Shown: positions 9,351 to 17,767, numbered from the stretch's first letter. The stretch: 64,000 nucleotides of DNA from Pseudomonadales bacterium (GCA_024234165.1 JACKOP010000003.1:725742-789741), one strand, 5' to 3'. Numbers and translations are program-made. Notes: generated by a model not told the origin, from the sequence alone.

Positions 9351-9980
9351 ATGGCACGCCCTGCGGGTAGTCGTGGTGAACTGACCCGCGAACGTATCCT
9401 GGACGAGGCGGAGCGGATCTTCGCCGAGAGCGATTATTCGGCAACCCGTCTCGAGGACGTGGCACTCGCGGTGGATATACGCCGCGCGTCCATCATTTAT
9501 TACTTCCCGACCAAACAGCAGTTGTACGAGGCCGTCCAGAGCAGGGCCTACTCGGCGCTGGTTGACTACGTGTGCGAGCGCGTCGGACAGGCCCCTGCGT
9601 ATCCCGAGCGGCTGTTTGCACTGCTCGATGCCACGCTGGATTTTCTGGTGGCCCGCCCGACGCTCGCGCGCATCATCCTGCGCGACAGCGTCTCGAATTA
9701 CGAGAATGAGGACGTTCCGGTGCGCTATTCCGGTCCGATGCTGGAACTGTGGGAGAGCGTGGTGCGGGACGGGCAGGCGGCCGGTGAGCTGGCCGATGTC
9801 ACGCCGATTCACCTGATGAATGTGCTTGGTGCCGGGATCATGTTCTTTGCGGCCACGGCCGGTGTGGTCGGTAGCGTGCGCCGCTACGATCCGGTTGCGC
9901 CGGATCAGCGCGAGACTTACCGTGCATTGATGCACGCGGCGGCCCGCAGCGTGTTGCACCGCCCGGGAGAGGCTGCATGA
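9351..9980 (+). CDS. TetR/AcrR-family transcriptional regulator
   Basis: A 209-residue one-domain-plus-ligand-domain repressor. The N-terminal helix-turn-helix is typical (RERILDEAERIFAE, then the recognition helix region around RRASIIYYFPTKQQLYEAV, residues 15-60). The C-terminal half is alpha-helical and ligand-sensing, with no recognisable specificity. An AAGGAG sequence stands seven bases before the ATG. It lies 75 bases after receptor 2 and overlaps the next gene by four bases, so it is part of the rightward transcription unit. The most likely targets are the palindromes at 4563 and 4799 that flank the divergent operons; this is inference. Confidence 0.88.
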   Translation: MARPAGSRGELTRERILDEAERIFAESDYSATRLEDVALAVDIRRASIIYYFPTKQQLYEAVQSRAYSALVDYVCERVGQAPAYPERLFALLDATLDFLVARPTLARIILRDSVSNYENEDVPVRYSGPMLELWESVVRDGQAAGELADVTPIHLMNVLGAGIMFFAATAGVVGSVRRYDPVAPDQRETYRALMHAAARSVLHRPGEAA

Positions 9981-11032
9981 ACGTATCGCGTGTGCTTGCT
10001 CCGTTGCTTGCCATCATGGTCGCGGCGTGTGCGGCGCCGTCCGCAACTCCGCCGGCGGCGCCGCTGGTGGCGGCGCCCGACGTGCCGCGCAGTGCCCAGC
10101 CGCTGGTGCAGGACCCCGCAGCGTTTCGCTTCGTGATCGTCGGCGATCGTACCGGCGGGCATCGGGCCGGCGTGTTCGAGCGGGCGATGGAGCAGATCAA
10201 CCTGCTGCAGCCCGATTTCGTGTTGAGTGTCGGCGACCATATCGAAGGGTATACGGAGGATCGTGCCGAACTGGCGCGCCAGTGGCAGGAGATCGCCGAC
10301 GCGGTCGGAAAGCTGCAGATGCCGTACTTCCACGTCGTCGGCAACCACGACATGGGCAACGAGACGATGCGGGCGGTGTGGCGGCAGCGGCTCGGGCGTG
10401 ACTACTACCATTTTCGCTACCGCGACGTGCTGTTCCTGGCGCTGAACACCGAGGATCCTCCGGTGCTGCGACCCGGCAGGGAATCGTTCTCGACGGCCAA
10501 GGCCGACGAGAAGGGCTATGCGCTGTTTCGCCAGGCGGTCGCGCTGATGCAGAACGACCCCGAGGAGGCCAGGCGCGCGGCGCGGACCGATCCCGCACTC
10601 GCGCGCGTCATGAAGATCCTGCAGGATCTCGACAAGGTGGCGATCAGTGCCGAGCAGGTTGCGTACGTGCGCGAGGCGCTGGCTGCCAACGCCGATGCGC
10701 GCTGGACGGTGTTGCTGTTGCACAAGCCGGCATGGAAATACGATTCGCCGGAGTTCAGGCAGATCGAGGCGATGCTCGGCGATCGGCCGTATACGGTCGT
10801 CGCGGGACACCTCCACTACTATTCACTCGCCAGCCGTAACGGTCGCGACTACATCCAGATGGGCACCACCGGTGGCACCCTCGATACGCACCCGCCCGGA
10901 CCGGGAACCATGGATCACGTGATGTGGGTCACGATGACTGCCAAGGGGCCCGAGATCGCGAACATCAGGCTCGACGGTCTGCTCGATCGTTGCGGTGCCG
11001 AAGGGTGCACGCGCCCGACCGTGGCACATTGA
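9977..11032 (+). CDS. Metallophosphoesterase lipoprotein
   Basis: A 351-residue calcineurin-like phosphoesterase. It begins with a lipoprotein signal (lipobox VAAC near residue 17), so it is membrane-anchored in the periplasm. The metal-binding motifs appear in order: GDRTGGH, GDHIEGY, GNHDMGNE and, near the end, AGHLHYY. Such enzymes hydrolyse phosphomono- or diesters, but the substrate is not evident. The start overlaps the TetR stop (ATGA). A 42-base stretch of this gene (10674-10715) occurs again, identical, at 28585-28626. Confidence 0.85.
   Translation: MNVSRVLAPLLAIMVAACAAPSATPPAAPLVAAPDVPRSAQPLVQDPAAFRFVIVGDRTGGHRAGVFERAMEQINLLQPDFVLSVGDHIEGYTEDRAELARQWQEIADAVGKLQMPYFHVVGNHDMGNETMRAVWRQRLGRDYYHFRYRDVLFLALNTEDPPVLRPGRESFSTAKADEKGYALFRQAVALMQNDPEEARRAARTDPALARVMKILQDLDKVAISAEQVAYVREALAANADARWTVLLLHKPAWKYDSPEFRQIEAMLGDRPYTVVAGHLHYYSLASRNGRDYIQMGTTGGTLDTHPPGPGTMDHVMWVTMTAKGPEIANIRLDGLLDRCGAEGCTRPTVAH
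10674..10715 (+). repeat. 42-bp segment duplicated at 28585-28626 (copy 1)
   Basis: Inside the metallophosphoesterase gene, encoding roughly EALAANADARWTVLL. All 42 bases match the copy 17.9 kb to the right. The match stops abruptly on both sides. Confidence 0.9.
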
Positions 11033-11063
11033 TTCACACTGGCAGCAACAAGGAGTCATACGA

Positions 11064-11834
11064 ATGAGCGCGACGAAAGCGGTTTCTCTGGGTGGGGCAA
11101 TCGTGACCGGAGGCTGTTCCGGCATCGGCGCTGCGTGTGCCGACGTACTGGCAGCGGAAGGCCGTGCAGTTGCGGTCTGGGATCTGGATGAGCAGCGCGC
11201 CGCTGCGATTGCCGGACAGCTCACCGCACAGCACGGCGTACCCGCAATCGGCCTCGGCATCGATCTGCGCAGGACCGACGGCATCGCCGCGGCGGTGGAG
11301 CGTACCCGTGCTGCGATCGGTGCGATCGGCGCGCTGGTGCACGCGGCGGGCGTATCGAACGCGATTCCGCTGAACGAGCTGACGTCGGATGCCTGGGATA
11401 CGGTGCTGAACGTGAACCTGCGCGCGCTGCCGTTCATCGTGCAGGCGATCCGCGCCGATCTCGCGGCGGCACGCGGCGGTGCGGTGGTTGGCATCGCGTC
11501 GATCAACGCGACGCTCGGCAACGCGGCCAACCCGGCCTACAGCGCCTCGAAGGGCGGCATGTTGTCGCTGGTGCGCTCGCTGGCCGACGAACTGGCGGCA
11601 GACGGGGTGCGCATCAACGCCGTTTCTCCAGGACAGATCCGCACACCGATGCTGCAGCCGGTGCTCGATATCCTGCCGGCGGGGACCTTCGAGCGCCGTA
11701 TCCTGCTCGGGCGTGTGGGTGAGCCCGTCGAGATCGCCCGCGCGGTGCGTTTCCTGCTGTCTGCGGACGCGAGCTACATCACCGCGACCGAGCTCGTGGT
11801 CGACGGGGGCAATATCTCCTCGCAGCGCATGTGA
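11064..11834 (+). CDS. Short-chain dehydrogenase/reductase (SDR)
   Basis: A 256-residue classical SDR, an NAD(P)-dependent oxidoreductase of alcohols and ketones. The cofactor motif TGGCSGIG lies at residues 15-22, HAAGVSN corresponds to the NAG motif, and the catalytic Ser-Tyr-Lys set is IASIN...AYSASKGG. The protein ends in the typical ELVVDGGNIS terminal segment. The start at 11064 has AAGGAGT in front; a longer open frame upstream overlaps the previous gene and is not preferred. It may oxidise a product of the neighbouring molybdoenzyme, which would produce alcohols, but that is inference. The last 66 bases recur in altered form at 35633. Confidence 0.88.
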   Translation: MSATKAVSLGGAIVTGGCSGIGAACADVLAAEGRAVAVWDLDEQRAAAIAGQLTAQHGVPAIGLGIDLRRTDGIAAAVERTRAAIGAIGALVHAAGVSNAIPLNELTSDAWDTVLNVNLRALPFIVQAIRADLAAARGGAVVGIASINATLGNAANPAYSASKGGMLSLVRSLADELAADGVRINAVSPGQIRTPMLQPVLDILPAGTFERRILLGRVGEPVEIARAVRFLLSADASYITATELVVDGGNISSQRM

Positions 11835-11878
11835 CCCCAGGTCCGGGCGTCGGGGACTTCGGTTGCGAGCGGCAAGCG
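11769..11878 (+). repeat. ~110-bp segment shared with 35633-35740 (copy A)
   Basis: Covers the SDR 3' end plus a 3'-end fragment of a histidine kinase gene read on the minus strand (LPLATEVPDART). About 90 percent identical to the 108-base copy B, with one short gap. In copy A the SDR is complete and the kinase piece is the fragment. Confidence 0.85.
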
Positions 11879-11889
11879 CGGTGGCGAAG

Positions 11890-13056
11890 TCAGGCCGCGC
11901 TGCAGTCCGGTGCCTGATCCCGCGGCTGGATCGCCGAGCGATCGACGCCTTCGCCGCACGTCGGGCAGTGCGGGTCGCGCTGCAGCCTGAGCTCCGTGAA
12001 GCTCATCGCGAGAGCGTCGTAGGTGACGAGGCGACCGACCAGGCCCCTGCCGATGCCGAGGATCTGCTTGATCGCCTCGGTGGCCTGCAGAACGCCAAGC
12101 ACGCCGGGCAGTGTGCCGAGCACCCCCGCTTCCGCGCAGGACGGCGCGGTGTCCGCGGGCGGTGGCTGCGGGAAGAGGCAGCGATAGCACGGTGCCCCAT
12201 CGGCGGCGAAGGCTGTCAGCTGTCCTTCGAAACGCTGGATGGCCGCGTGGATCACGGGCTTGCGAAGGCGCAGAGCCGCGTCGTTGATGAGGTAACGGGT
12301 CGCAAAGTTGTCGCTGCCGTCGACGATGAGGTCGTAGTCCGCGAGTATCGCGAGCGCGTTCGCGGCGCCGAGACGCTCGGCGATGCGAATCACCCGGACA
12401 TCCGGATTGAGGGCGCGAAGCGTTTGACCGGCGCTGTCGACCTTGGGCATGCCCAGGCGGTCGCTGGCGTGGAGCACCTGTCGCTGCAGGTTGCTCAGTT
12501 CGACGACATCGGAATCGACGATCCCCAGTGTGCCGATTCCGGCAGCCGCGAGATACAGGCCGGCGGGTGAGCCGAGACCTCCCGCACCGACGCACAGCAC
12601 ACGCGCCGCCAGCAACCTGCGCTGCCCCGCCACGCCGATTTCCGGCAGCCGCACGTGGCGCGCGTAGCGCGTTGTCTGCTCGGCGGTGAGCGGCGCCGCA
12701 CGGCCGTCGGCATCGCCTGCGGGAACGACCCATGCGTGTCCGGCGCGTTGCCATTCGGCGAAGCCGCCGCGCATCGAACACACGCGCGAGTAACCCAGGT
12801 CGGCAAGCGCCTGCGAGGCAAGCTGCGACCGCACGCCGCTGCCGCAATAGGCGACGATGAGGCGCTGCTTGTCCGGGACGAGCTTGGCAATGTGCGTGGC
12901 GATCAGCGCGCGCGGCAAGCACAGGGCGCCAGCCACGATGCCGGCAGCGTGTTCGTCGGTTTCGCGAACGTCGAGCACGACCAGCGCCGGTGACTGCTGC
13001 AGCCACGAGGCGACCTCGTCGACACTCGCTTCGTCGACTGCCACCTCAGCCGCCAC
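11890..13056 (-). CDS. Rhodanese-MoeB/ThiF fusion (E1-like adenylyltransferase)
   Basis: A 388-residue two-domain protein. An N-terminal rhodanese domain has its active Cys in YCGSGVRS (Cys71) and could carry sulfur. The MoeB/ThiF domain follows, with nucleotide loop GAGGLGS, zinc Cys pairs CYRC and CPTC, and the PSCAEAGVLG region where family members have their reactive Cys. Such enzymes adenylate the C-terminal Gly-Gly of a MoaD/ThiS-like carrier and help turn it into a thiocarboxylate. The domain order is the reverse of MoeZ-type fusions, where rhodanese is C-terminal. The start is GTG and overlaps the MoaD-like gene by 11 bases, so the pair is coupled. A role in molybdopterin synthesis for the nearby molybdoenzymes is possible but not proven. 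Confidence 0.88.
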   Translation of the reverse strand: MAAEVAVDEASVDEVASWLQQSPALVVLDVRETDEHAAGIVAGALCLPRALIATHIAKLVPDKQRLIVAYCGSGVRSQLASQALADLGYSRVCSMRGGFAEWQRAGHAWVVPAGDADGRAAPLTAEQTTRYARHVRLPEIGVAGQRRLLAARVLCVGAGGLGSPAGLYLAAAGIGTLGIVDSDVVELSNLQRQVLHASDRLGMPKVDSAGQTLRALNPDVRVIRIAERLGAANALAILADYDLIVDGSDNFATRYLINDAALRLRKPVIHAAIQRFEGQLTAFAADGAPCYRCLFPQPPPADTAPSCAEAGVLGTLPGVLGVLQATEAIKQILGIGRGLVGRLVTYDALAMSFTELRLQRDPHCPTCGEGVDRSAIQPRDQAPDCSAA

Positions 13057-13303
13057 TCAGCGCCTGGATGATCTGCAGCACGTCGCGTGGATCCACGCGC
13101 TGGCGCAGATCGAAGCACTGCTCGCCATTGATGAAGATGCGCATGTGCGGGCGCACCTCGCCCTGTTCGTCGATCAGTCGATGACGGATGCCCGGGAACT
13201 GCCGCTCGAGATTGACCAGGGCGTCACCCAGTGTCGCGCCGCAAGCCGCAACTTCCCGCTCGTTCGTGTAGGAGCGCAGCGGGCCCGGAATCACGACTTT
13301 CAC
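13046..13303 (-). CDS. MoaD/ThiS-like sulfur-carrier protein
   Basis: A short 85-residue ubiquitin-fold protein that ends in LSGG, the di-glycine tail that E1-like enzymes adenylate. The start is GTG at 13303, four bases after the stop of the upstream propeller gene. Longer frames reach back into that gene and are not credible. The core IFINGEQCF and VDPRDVLQII is typical of the MoaD/ThiS fold. It is encoded between the BNR protein and the rhodanese-MoeB fusion, so it is very likely the carrier served by that E1. Whether the sulfur goes to molybdopterin, a thioamide or a protein conjugate cannot be told. Confidence 0.82.
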   Translation of the reverse strand: MKVVIPGPLRSYTNEREVAACGATLGDALVNLERQFPGIRHRLIDEQGEVRPHMRIFINGEQCFDLRQRVDPRDVLQIIQALSGG

Positions 13304-13307
13304 GGCA

Positions 13308-14435
13308 CTAGACCTGCGCAGTTTCCACGGCGTAAATCTCGGGAAGATGTTGTGCGATGCACTTCCAGTGCGCGCCTTCGTCGGCCCCCATCCACAACTC
13401 ACCGCTCGTCGTCCCGAGATACAGGCCGACCGGATCGCGCGCATCGCTCGTCATCGCTTGCCGCTTCACGGTCCACCACGCCTGGGATTCCGGGAGCCCC
13501 GCATCCAGGCGGCGCCAGGTCCGGCCGCCGTTGCGCGTGACGTAGACGGCCGGTTTGCCGGCGAGGCTCACACGGGGCCAGACGGACGAGCCATCCATCG
13601 GGAACACCCAGGCAATGTCGTCATCGTGTGGATGCACGACCATCGGAAAGCCGACGTCGCCGATCGACTTCGGCATCGTCTTGCCGATGCGTGTCCAGCG
13701 CCGGCCGGGACGGTCGAGTCGATAGATGCCACAATGATTCTGTTGATAGAGGCGGTCCGGATTGCTGGGGCAGATGCGGATGCAATGCGGATCGTGAAAC
13801 CAGACCTTCGAGGGATCGAACATCTCGACGACTTCCAGCCCGTCGATCAACGGCGCCCAGCTTTGTCCGCCGTCGGTCGATTCGTGCACGCCGCCACTCG
13901 ACATGCCGAGATAGAGGTGGTTTGCGTCCCGCGGATCCACGATGACGGAGTGCAGCTTCGGGCCATCCGGTGTGCCATCCTGCGGGCCGCCCATCCACTC
14001 GCGGTACTGCGGATCGTCGTTGAGGCCGGCGCATTCCTCCCACGAGTCGCCGCCATCCTCCGAGCAGAACAGGCCGTGCGGCGACGTGCCCGCGTACCAG
14101 ACACCCGGTTGCGATTCGAGCCCGGGTGTCAGCCAGAACGTGTGATTGACGACCCGGCCCTTCTCGCCTTCGGGAACCTTGGCGAATGCCGGCGGCCGTT
14201 TGACCTCGCGCCAGCTGCGCCCGCGATCGAGCGAACGGAACAAGGTTGGCCCGAGGTGTCCGGTGCTCGCGGCCGCGAGCAGGGTCCGGCCGTCGCGCGG
14301 ATCGAGCACCAGGTGATGAATGATGTTGCCGAGGAAGTGCGGGCCGTCGATCCGCCACCGCTTGCGTGCCCCATCGCCGTGCAGTATCCAGGCACCCTTG
14401 CGTGTCGCGACGAGCAGCAGGGTCTTGTGTGCCAT
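13308..14435 (-). CDS. BNR/Asp-box repeat beta-propeller protein
   Basis: A 375-residue protein made of repeated beta-propeller blades. Asp-box or related turns are visible at SLDRGRSW, SEDGGDSW, STDGGQSW and TRNGGRTW. There is no signal peptide, so it is likely cytoplasmic. Relatives are often labelled exo-alpha-sialidase or glycosyl hydrolase, but the fold alone does not establish activity. A strong GGAGGGGG ribosome site precedes the ATG. It is the first gene of a leftward cassette whose next two genes encode a MoaD-like carrier and its E1-like activator, at four-base spacing and then an overlap. This suggests a common, possibly sulfur-carrier-linked, role. Confidence 0.8.
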   Translation of the reverse strand: MAHKTLLLVATRKGAWILHGDGARKRWRIDGPHFLGNIIHHLVLDPRDGRTLLAAASTGHLGPTLFRSLDRGRSWREVKRPPAFAKVPEGEKGRVVNHTFWLTPGLESQPGVWYAGTSPHGLFCSEDGGDSWEECAGLNDDPQYREWMGGPQDGTPDGPKLHSVIVDPRDANHLYLGMSSGGVHESTDGGQSWAPLIDGLEVVEMFDPSKVWFHDPHCIRICPSNPDRLYQQNHCGIYRLDRPGRRWTRIGKTMPKSIGDVGFPMVVHPHDDDIAWVFPMDGSSVWPRVSLAGKPAVYVTRNGGRTWRRLDAGLPESQAWWTVKRQAMTSDARDPVGLYLGTTSGELWMGADEGAHWKCIAQHLPEIYAVETAQV

Positions 14436-14860
14436 TGCCCCCCTCCGAGTCCCTCAGGTTGCCAAATTGCGCGCTGCAGCGTGCCGGCGCCACGGCATTC
14501 GCGTTGCCGTCTCGCGTCGAGTTTACGCCAACGCAGGGAAGCCGCCACCGGTGTGGTGACGCTGGTGGCACGCCCGCGCGTGGCCCGCTGTCGACTGGGT
14601 CGCTGGTGATGGCGTGAGTGGCGCCTCCGCGAGGTGCATGGATTGGGAGCAGGGACGCTGGCGATCGGCAGCGGACGCCGACGATCCGCTGTTCCGACCC
14701 GATTCGAGCAGGCGGGCAGGGTGTCGAGCGGGATCGCTCCAACCAGACAGGTGCTTATGCGTTCAGCAAGCGCCGCCGAGCGTGCGAAACGGCGCCACAA
14801 GCAGTTGAAGGCAAAGGGGGAAGCCGGGAATGATCCGACGAGGCTGGGGGAGGGTCGTGT
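14436..14860. other. 425-bp stretch without a supported gene
   Basis: Lies between the leftward BNR cassette and the leftward DJ-1 gene. Several short frames occur in the plus direction but none has a ribosome site with protein-like composition. It must hold the promoter of the BNR cassette; no clear -35/-10 pair stands out. Confidence 0.5.
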
Positions 14861-15493
14861 TCATCCCAGCGACGCCATCAACAGATCATGAGACCTCTGC
14901 CTGATGATGGGGTCTGATCCACCGTAAGGAAAAGGAGGTTCAGGATCGTATTCGATGCCGACCTGGATGGCCTGAGCCGTCACCGGATCAGCAATTTCGG
15001 CACACAGGACCAGCGCCAGGTCGATTCCGGCAGAAACGCCTGCTGCCATGAACACCTTGCCCGACCGGGTGAAGCGTTTCCCACTGTAGTGCAGCCCCAT
15101 CTCCTCGACCGTCTCAGCCGCCTCCCAGTGCGTCGAGACATCACCCTGGGTGACGATCCCGGCTGCGATCAGGATCAGTGCACCCGTGCAGACCGAAGCC
15201 GTGATGCGCGTTTGGGCATGCTGCGCCTGCAGCCAGCGCTGGACGGACGGGTCCTGCGCAACCGGCATCACCTTTGCAGGTGGCCCACCGGGCACCAGCA
15301 GCACATCGGAGCGACCTGCGGCAGCCACGTCGCAAGTCGGCAGGAAACGCATGAACCCCGTGTCGGACGTGATCGGCTCGTTGTCCAGCGCGACGAACTG
15401 CAGTCTTGCTCCCGGCAGCCGGCTCAATACTTCATAAGGTCCTACCGCATCGAGCATCGTCATGCCCGGATAAGCCAGAATATTGATCAGCAT
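14861..15493 (-). CDS. DJ-1/PfpI (GATase1-like) family protein
   Basis: A 210-residue protein of the DJ-1/PfpI superfamily, close in form to isonitrile hydratase and GlxA-type N-terminal domains. The nucleophile elbow is ASVCTGALILIAAG, with the reactive Cys in the expected place. The N-terminus (MLINILAYPGMTMLDAVGPY) is the typical start of this subgroup, so ATG at 15493 is chosen over an upstream ATG 30 codons earlier. No AraC-type DNA-binding domain follows, so it is an enzyme or chaperone rather than a regulator. Cytoplasmic; substrate unknown. Confidence 0.82.
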   Translation of the reverse strand: MLINILAYPGMTMLDAVGPYEVLSRLPGARLQFVALDNEPITSDTGFMRFLPTCDVAAAGRSDVLLVPGGPPAKVMPVAQDPSVQRWLQAQHAQTRITASVCTGALILIAAGIVTQGDVSTHWEAAETVEEMGLHYSGKRFTRSGKVFMAAGVSAGIDLALVLCAEIADPVTAQAIQVGIEYDPEPPFPYGGSDPIIRQRSHDLLMASLG

Positions 15494-15688
15494 GGCTCGT
15501 TCCTCGTCGTACGTCGGCAACCCTGCCTGCTCGCAACCTGGCCAGTCGGGCTCGAGTGCATGATGCGTCATCGAAACACACATGAAAACGGCGTGCGCCA
15601 GGGATCACCCTTGGAAGGCTCAAGGCTCAAGCGTGTCGCCGCAATGGGTGCCACAGATGGCCGGTGCGGTCGAGCTGCTGCGCGCGAC

Positions 15689-16687
15689 TCATGGTGCCGC
15701 GCTTTCCCGGTCGGCGAGGCCTTGCGTGATCGCCTCGATACGCGCCTTGACTTCGGGCGTCAAGCCGGGCAATACGGCCATGGCGCCCAGGTTGTCCTGC
15801 AACTGACTCAGCTTCGACGCTCCGGTGATGACGCTGCTCACGCGCGGGTTGGCCGCCGCCCAGGCGATCGCCAGTTGCGCCGCCGTGGCGCCGAGTTCGG
15901 CGGCAAGCGCTTCGAGTTCGGCCACCGCGGCGGTCTTTGCCTGGTCGGCCAGGTCTGCGTGCAGGAACGACATGCCTTCCATCGCGCCGCGGCTGCCGGC
16001 GGGAACGCCGCGGCGGTACTTGCCGCTCAGCAGTCCGGACGCGAGCGGGCTCCAGGTCGTGAGGCCAAGCCCGATGTCCTCGTAGAGCCGCGCGTACTCG
16101 TGTTCGACGCGCCGGCGATGGAACAGGTTGTATTGCGGCTGCTCGACTACCGGCTTGTGCCAGCCGTGGCGTTCGGCGACGGCACAGGCGGCGCGGATGT
16201 CGTCGGCGCTCCACTCGCTCGTGCCCCAGTAGAGCGCCTTGCCTTGCTCGATGATGTCGCTCATCGCGCGCGCCGTCTCCTCGACCGGCGTCTGCGGGTC
16301 GGGGCGGTGGCAGTAGATCAGGTCGATATGGTCCAGGCCGAAGCGTTGCAGCGAGCCGTCGATGGCATCCAGCAGATACTTGCGATTCAGCGTGTTCTTG
16401 CGGTTGACCGCCCCGGCGTCGCGCCCCAGGCCCCAGAAGAACTTGGTCGAGACGACGTAGTTCAAGCGCGGCCACTTGAGTGTCTTCAGCGCCGCGCCCA
16501 TGACGACCTCGCTTTGTCCTTGGGCATACGCCTCGGCGTTGTCGAAGAAGTTGACGCCGGCGTCGAAGGCGGCGGCCATCATCTCGACCGCCGCATGGTG
16601 GTCCACCTGGTTGTGGTAAGTCACCCAGGACCCCAGCGACAAAGCGCTGACGCGCAGGCCGCAGCGGCCGAGACGGCGGTATTGCAT
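15689..16687 (-). CDS. Aldo/keto reductase, Kv-beta-like (AKR6 type)
   Basis: A 332-residue NADPH-dependent aldo/keto reductase. The catalytic tetrad is visible: Asp and Tyr in FFDNAEAY, Lys in STKFFWG, and His in YCHRPDP. The segment MSDIIEQGKALYWGTSEW and the Kv-channel-beta-like spacing put it in the AKR6 group, near YghZ. Such enzymes detoxify aldehydes or methylglyoxal. It stands alone; the next leftward gene is 195 bases away. The start ATG coincides with the start of a short rightward frame of doubtful status. Confidence 0.88.
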   Translation of the reverse strand: MQYRRLGRCGLRVSALSLGSWVTYHNQVDHHAAVEMMAAAFDAGVNFFDNAEAYAQGQSEVVMGAALKTLKWPRLNYVVSTKFFWGLGRDAGAVNRKNTLNRKYLLDAIDGSLQRFGLDHIDLIYCHRPDPQTPVEETARAMSDIIEQGKALYWGTSEWSADDIRAACAVAERHGWHKPVVEQPQYNLFHRRRVEHEYARLYEDIGLGLTTWSPLASGLLSGKYRRGVPAGSRGAMEGMSFLHADLADQAKTAAVAELEALAAELGATAAQLAIAWAAANPRVSSVITGASKLSQLQDNLGAMAVLPGLTPEVKARIEAITQGLADRESAAP

Positions 16688-16940
16688 GACGAAACCTCGC
16701 TGGTTGGCAGACCCTCAGCGTAGACGATCGGTAAGGTGCTCGATCGGTCAGGGTTTCACAGGCTCTCAGCCCGGCGGCAATGCCGGTGCGTTATTGCTGG
16801 CGTTGGCGGGTGTCGGTGCCGGCGTTCTGTGGTCGTGGCTGCCCGGCAGCCTGCCGGCGGGGCTGGCGTTGTTCGTCTTTGTCGTCGTGCTGACGGCGTC
16901 GTGCACCGGGCTCGTGAGCGTTGTCGCGCTGACCACGTGA
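16686..16940 (+). CDS. Doubtful small membrane protein (84 aa)
   Basis: A rightward frame with one long hydrophobic segment (about residues 33-80) rich in Leu, Ala, Gly and Val. No family is recognised and no clear ribosome site is seen; its first codon overlaps the start of the aldo/keto reductase on the other strand. It could be a real small membrane protein, a gene remnant or a chance frame. Confidence 0.25.
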   Translation: MTKPRWLADPQRRRSVRCSIGQGFTGSQPGGNAGALLLALAGVGAGVLWSWLPGSLPAGLALFVFVVVLTASCTGLVSVVALTT

Positions 16941-17412
16941 GGGCTTGCCGCTCGAGGAGCGCATCGCTGCCGACCGCAGCAGCGTGCTGTTCGCCCATCA
17001 CGCTGACTTTCGGCGCCCATCTCGAGACTGGCTCCACATTCCTCTACGGGATTCGTTTGTACGGGGATTGATGAAGCGGGGCGGCGGGTGCGCGAGAACG
17101 GGAAATCGGATTGACCCATCGTGAGCTTTTGAGGTCGCGCTGGATGGCTCTCTGGTGGAGCTGATGGCCCTCCGGGTCCTTGTCGTCGGGGATTTCGCTG
17201 GGTAGTGCCGCGTACTGGATGCACTCTTCTTTATAGTGAATAGTGACCTGCGCTTGGTGCGGATTGCTGCTTACCCTGCTGGCGGCGCAGTATGAATGTC
17301 CCATCCACTCAATAATCCAGCGCGATAAATTTGCTGATGCATCCCGGCTGATCCTGTTGTTCCGGTAACAAACGATGCCTCGCCTATTGAGGCTCCCGAC
17401 GAGGATGGCGAG
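16941..17412. other. ~470-bp stretch without a supported gene, lower GC in part
   Basis: No convincing gene. The part at about 17220-17350 is visibly richer in A and T than its surroundings. A minus-strand frame across 17044-17424 is open but matches nothing recognised. This is the left edge of the accessory zone and may contain an old insertion boundary. Confidence 0.4.
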
Positions 17413-17760
17413 TTGCCGGCGCAAAAGGTAGTGACTCTTGCGGAAGACAATATGCGCGCTGACCCGGGCTCAGGAGCCGCCGGTATGGCAGCGGAATCCC
17501 CCGGGAGTACCGACCTCTTCAGCGAAAGTGCTCAGGGAGATCCTGTTCCGGTAGCGCAGCAAGCAGTTTCGACACCCGTAGAATACAGCGACACTGCCGA
17601 CGCGTCCCAAGGCGCTCCTGTCAGCGGACGTCGTCGCGAGTCTCCGCCACGAACATCCGCCGGTAGCAAACCAAAAACGAACGAAGGCCGCCCGAAGGCT
17701 AGACGAGCTAATCAAGCCGAAGCCTCGAAGCCAGAGAACCTGGAGGCAGAAGGAATCTGA
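17413..17760 (+). CDS. Low-complexity, probably disordered protein or gene tail
   Basis: An open frame whose first usable codon is TTG at 17413, but the same kind of sequence (acidic, rich in Pro, Val, Asp) runs upstream in frame to a stop at 17335. The product is Ala/Ser/Pro/Glu-rich in its first part and Lys/Arg-rich near the end, like a disordered tail. There is no ribosome site, no fold and no family. It may be the C-terminal remnant of a larger gene cut off on its left. It converges on vsr, whose stop is eight bases away. Confidence 0.35.
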   Translation: MPAQKVVTLAEDNMRADPGSGAAGMAAESPGSTDLFSESAQGDPVPVAQQAVSTPVEYSDTADASQGAPVSGRRRESPPRTSAGSKPKTNEGRPKARRANQAEASKPENLEAEGI

Positions 17761-17767
17761 TGTGTGT

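Noticed and set aside
6981..9959. A 992-codon open frame on the minus strand across the second TonB receptor
   Set aside because: It is the mirror of a clear receptor gene in high-GC DNA; its composition is rich in Arg, His and Val with no domain.
17044..17424. A 126-codon minus-strand frame left of vsr
   Set aside because: No family recognised, no ribosome site, and it runs against the low-complexity plus-strand frame; chance frame or unidentifiable relic.
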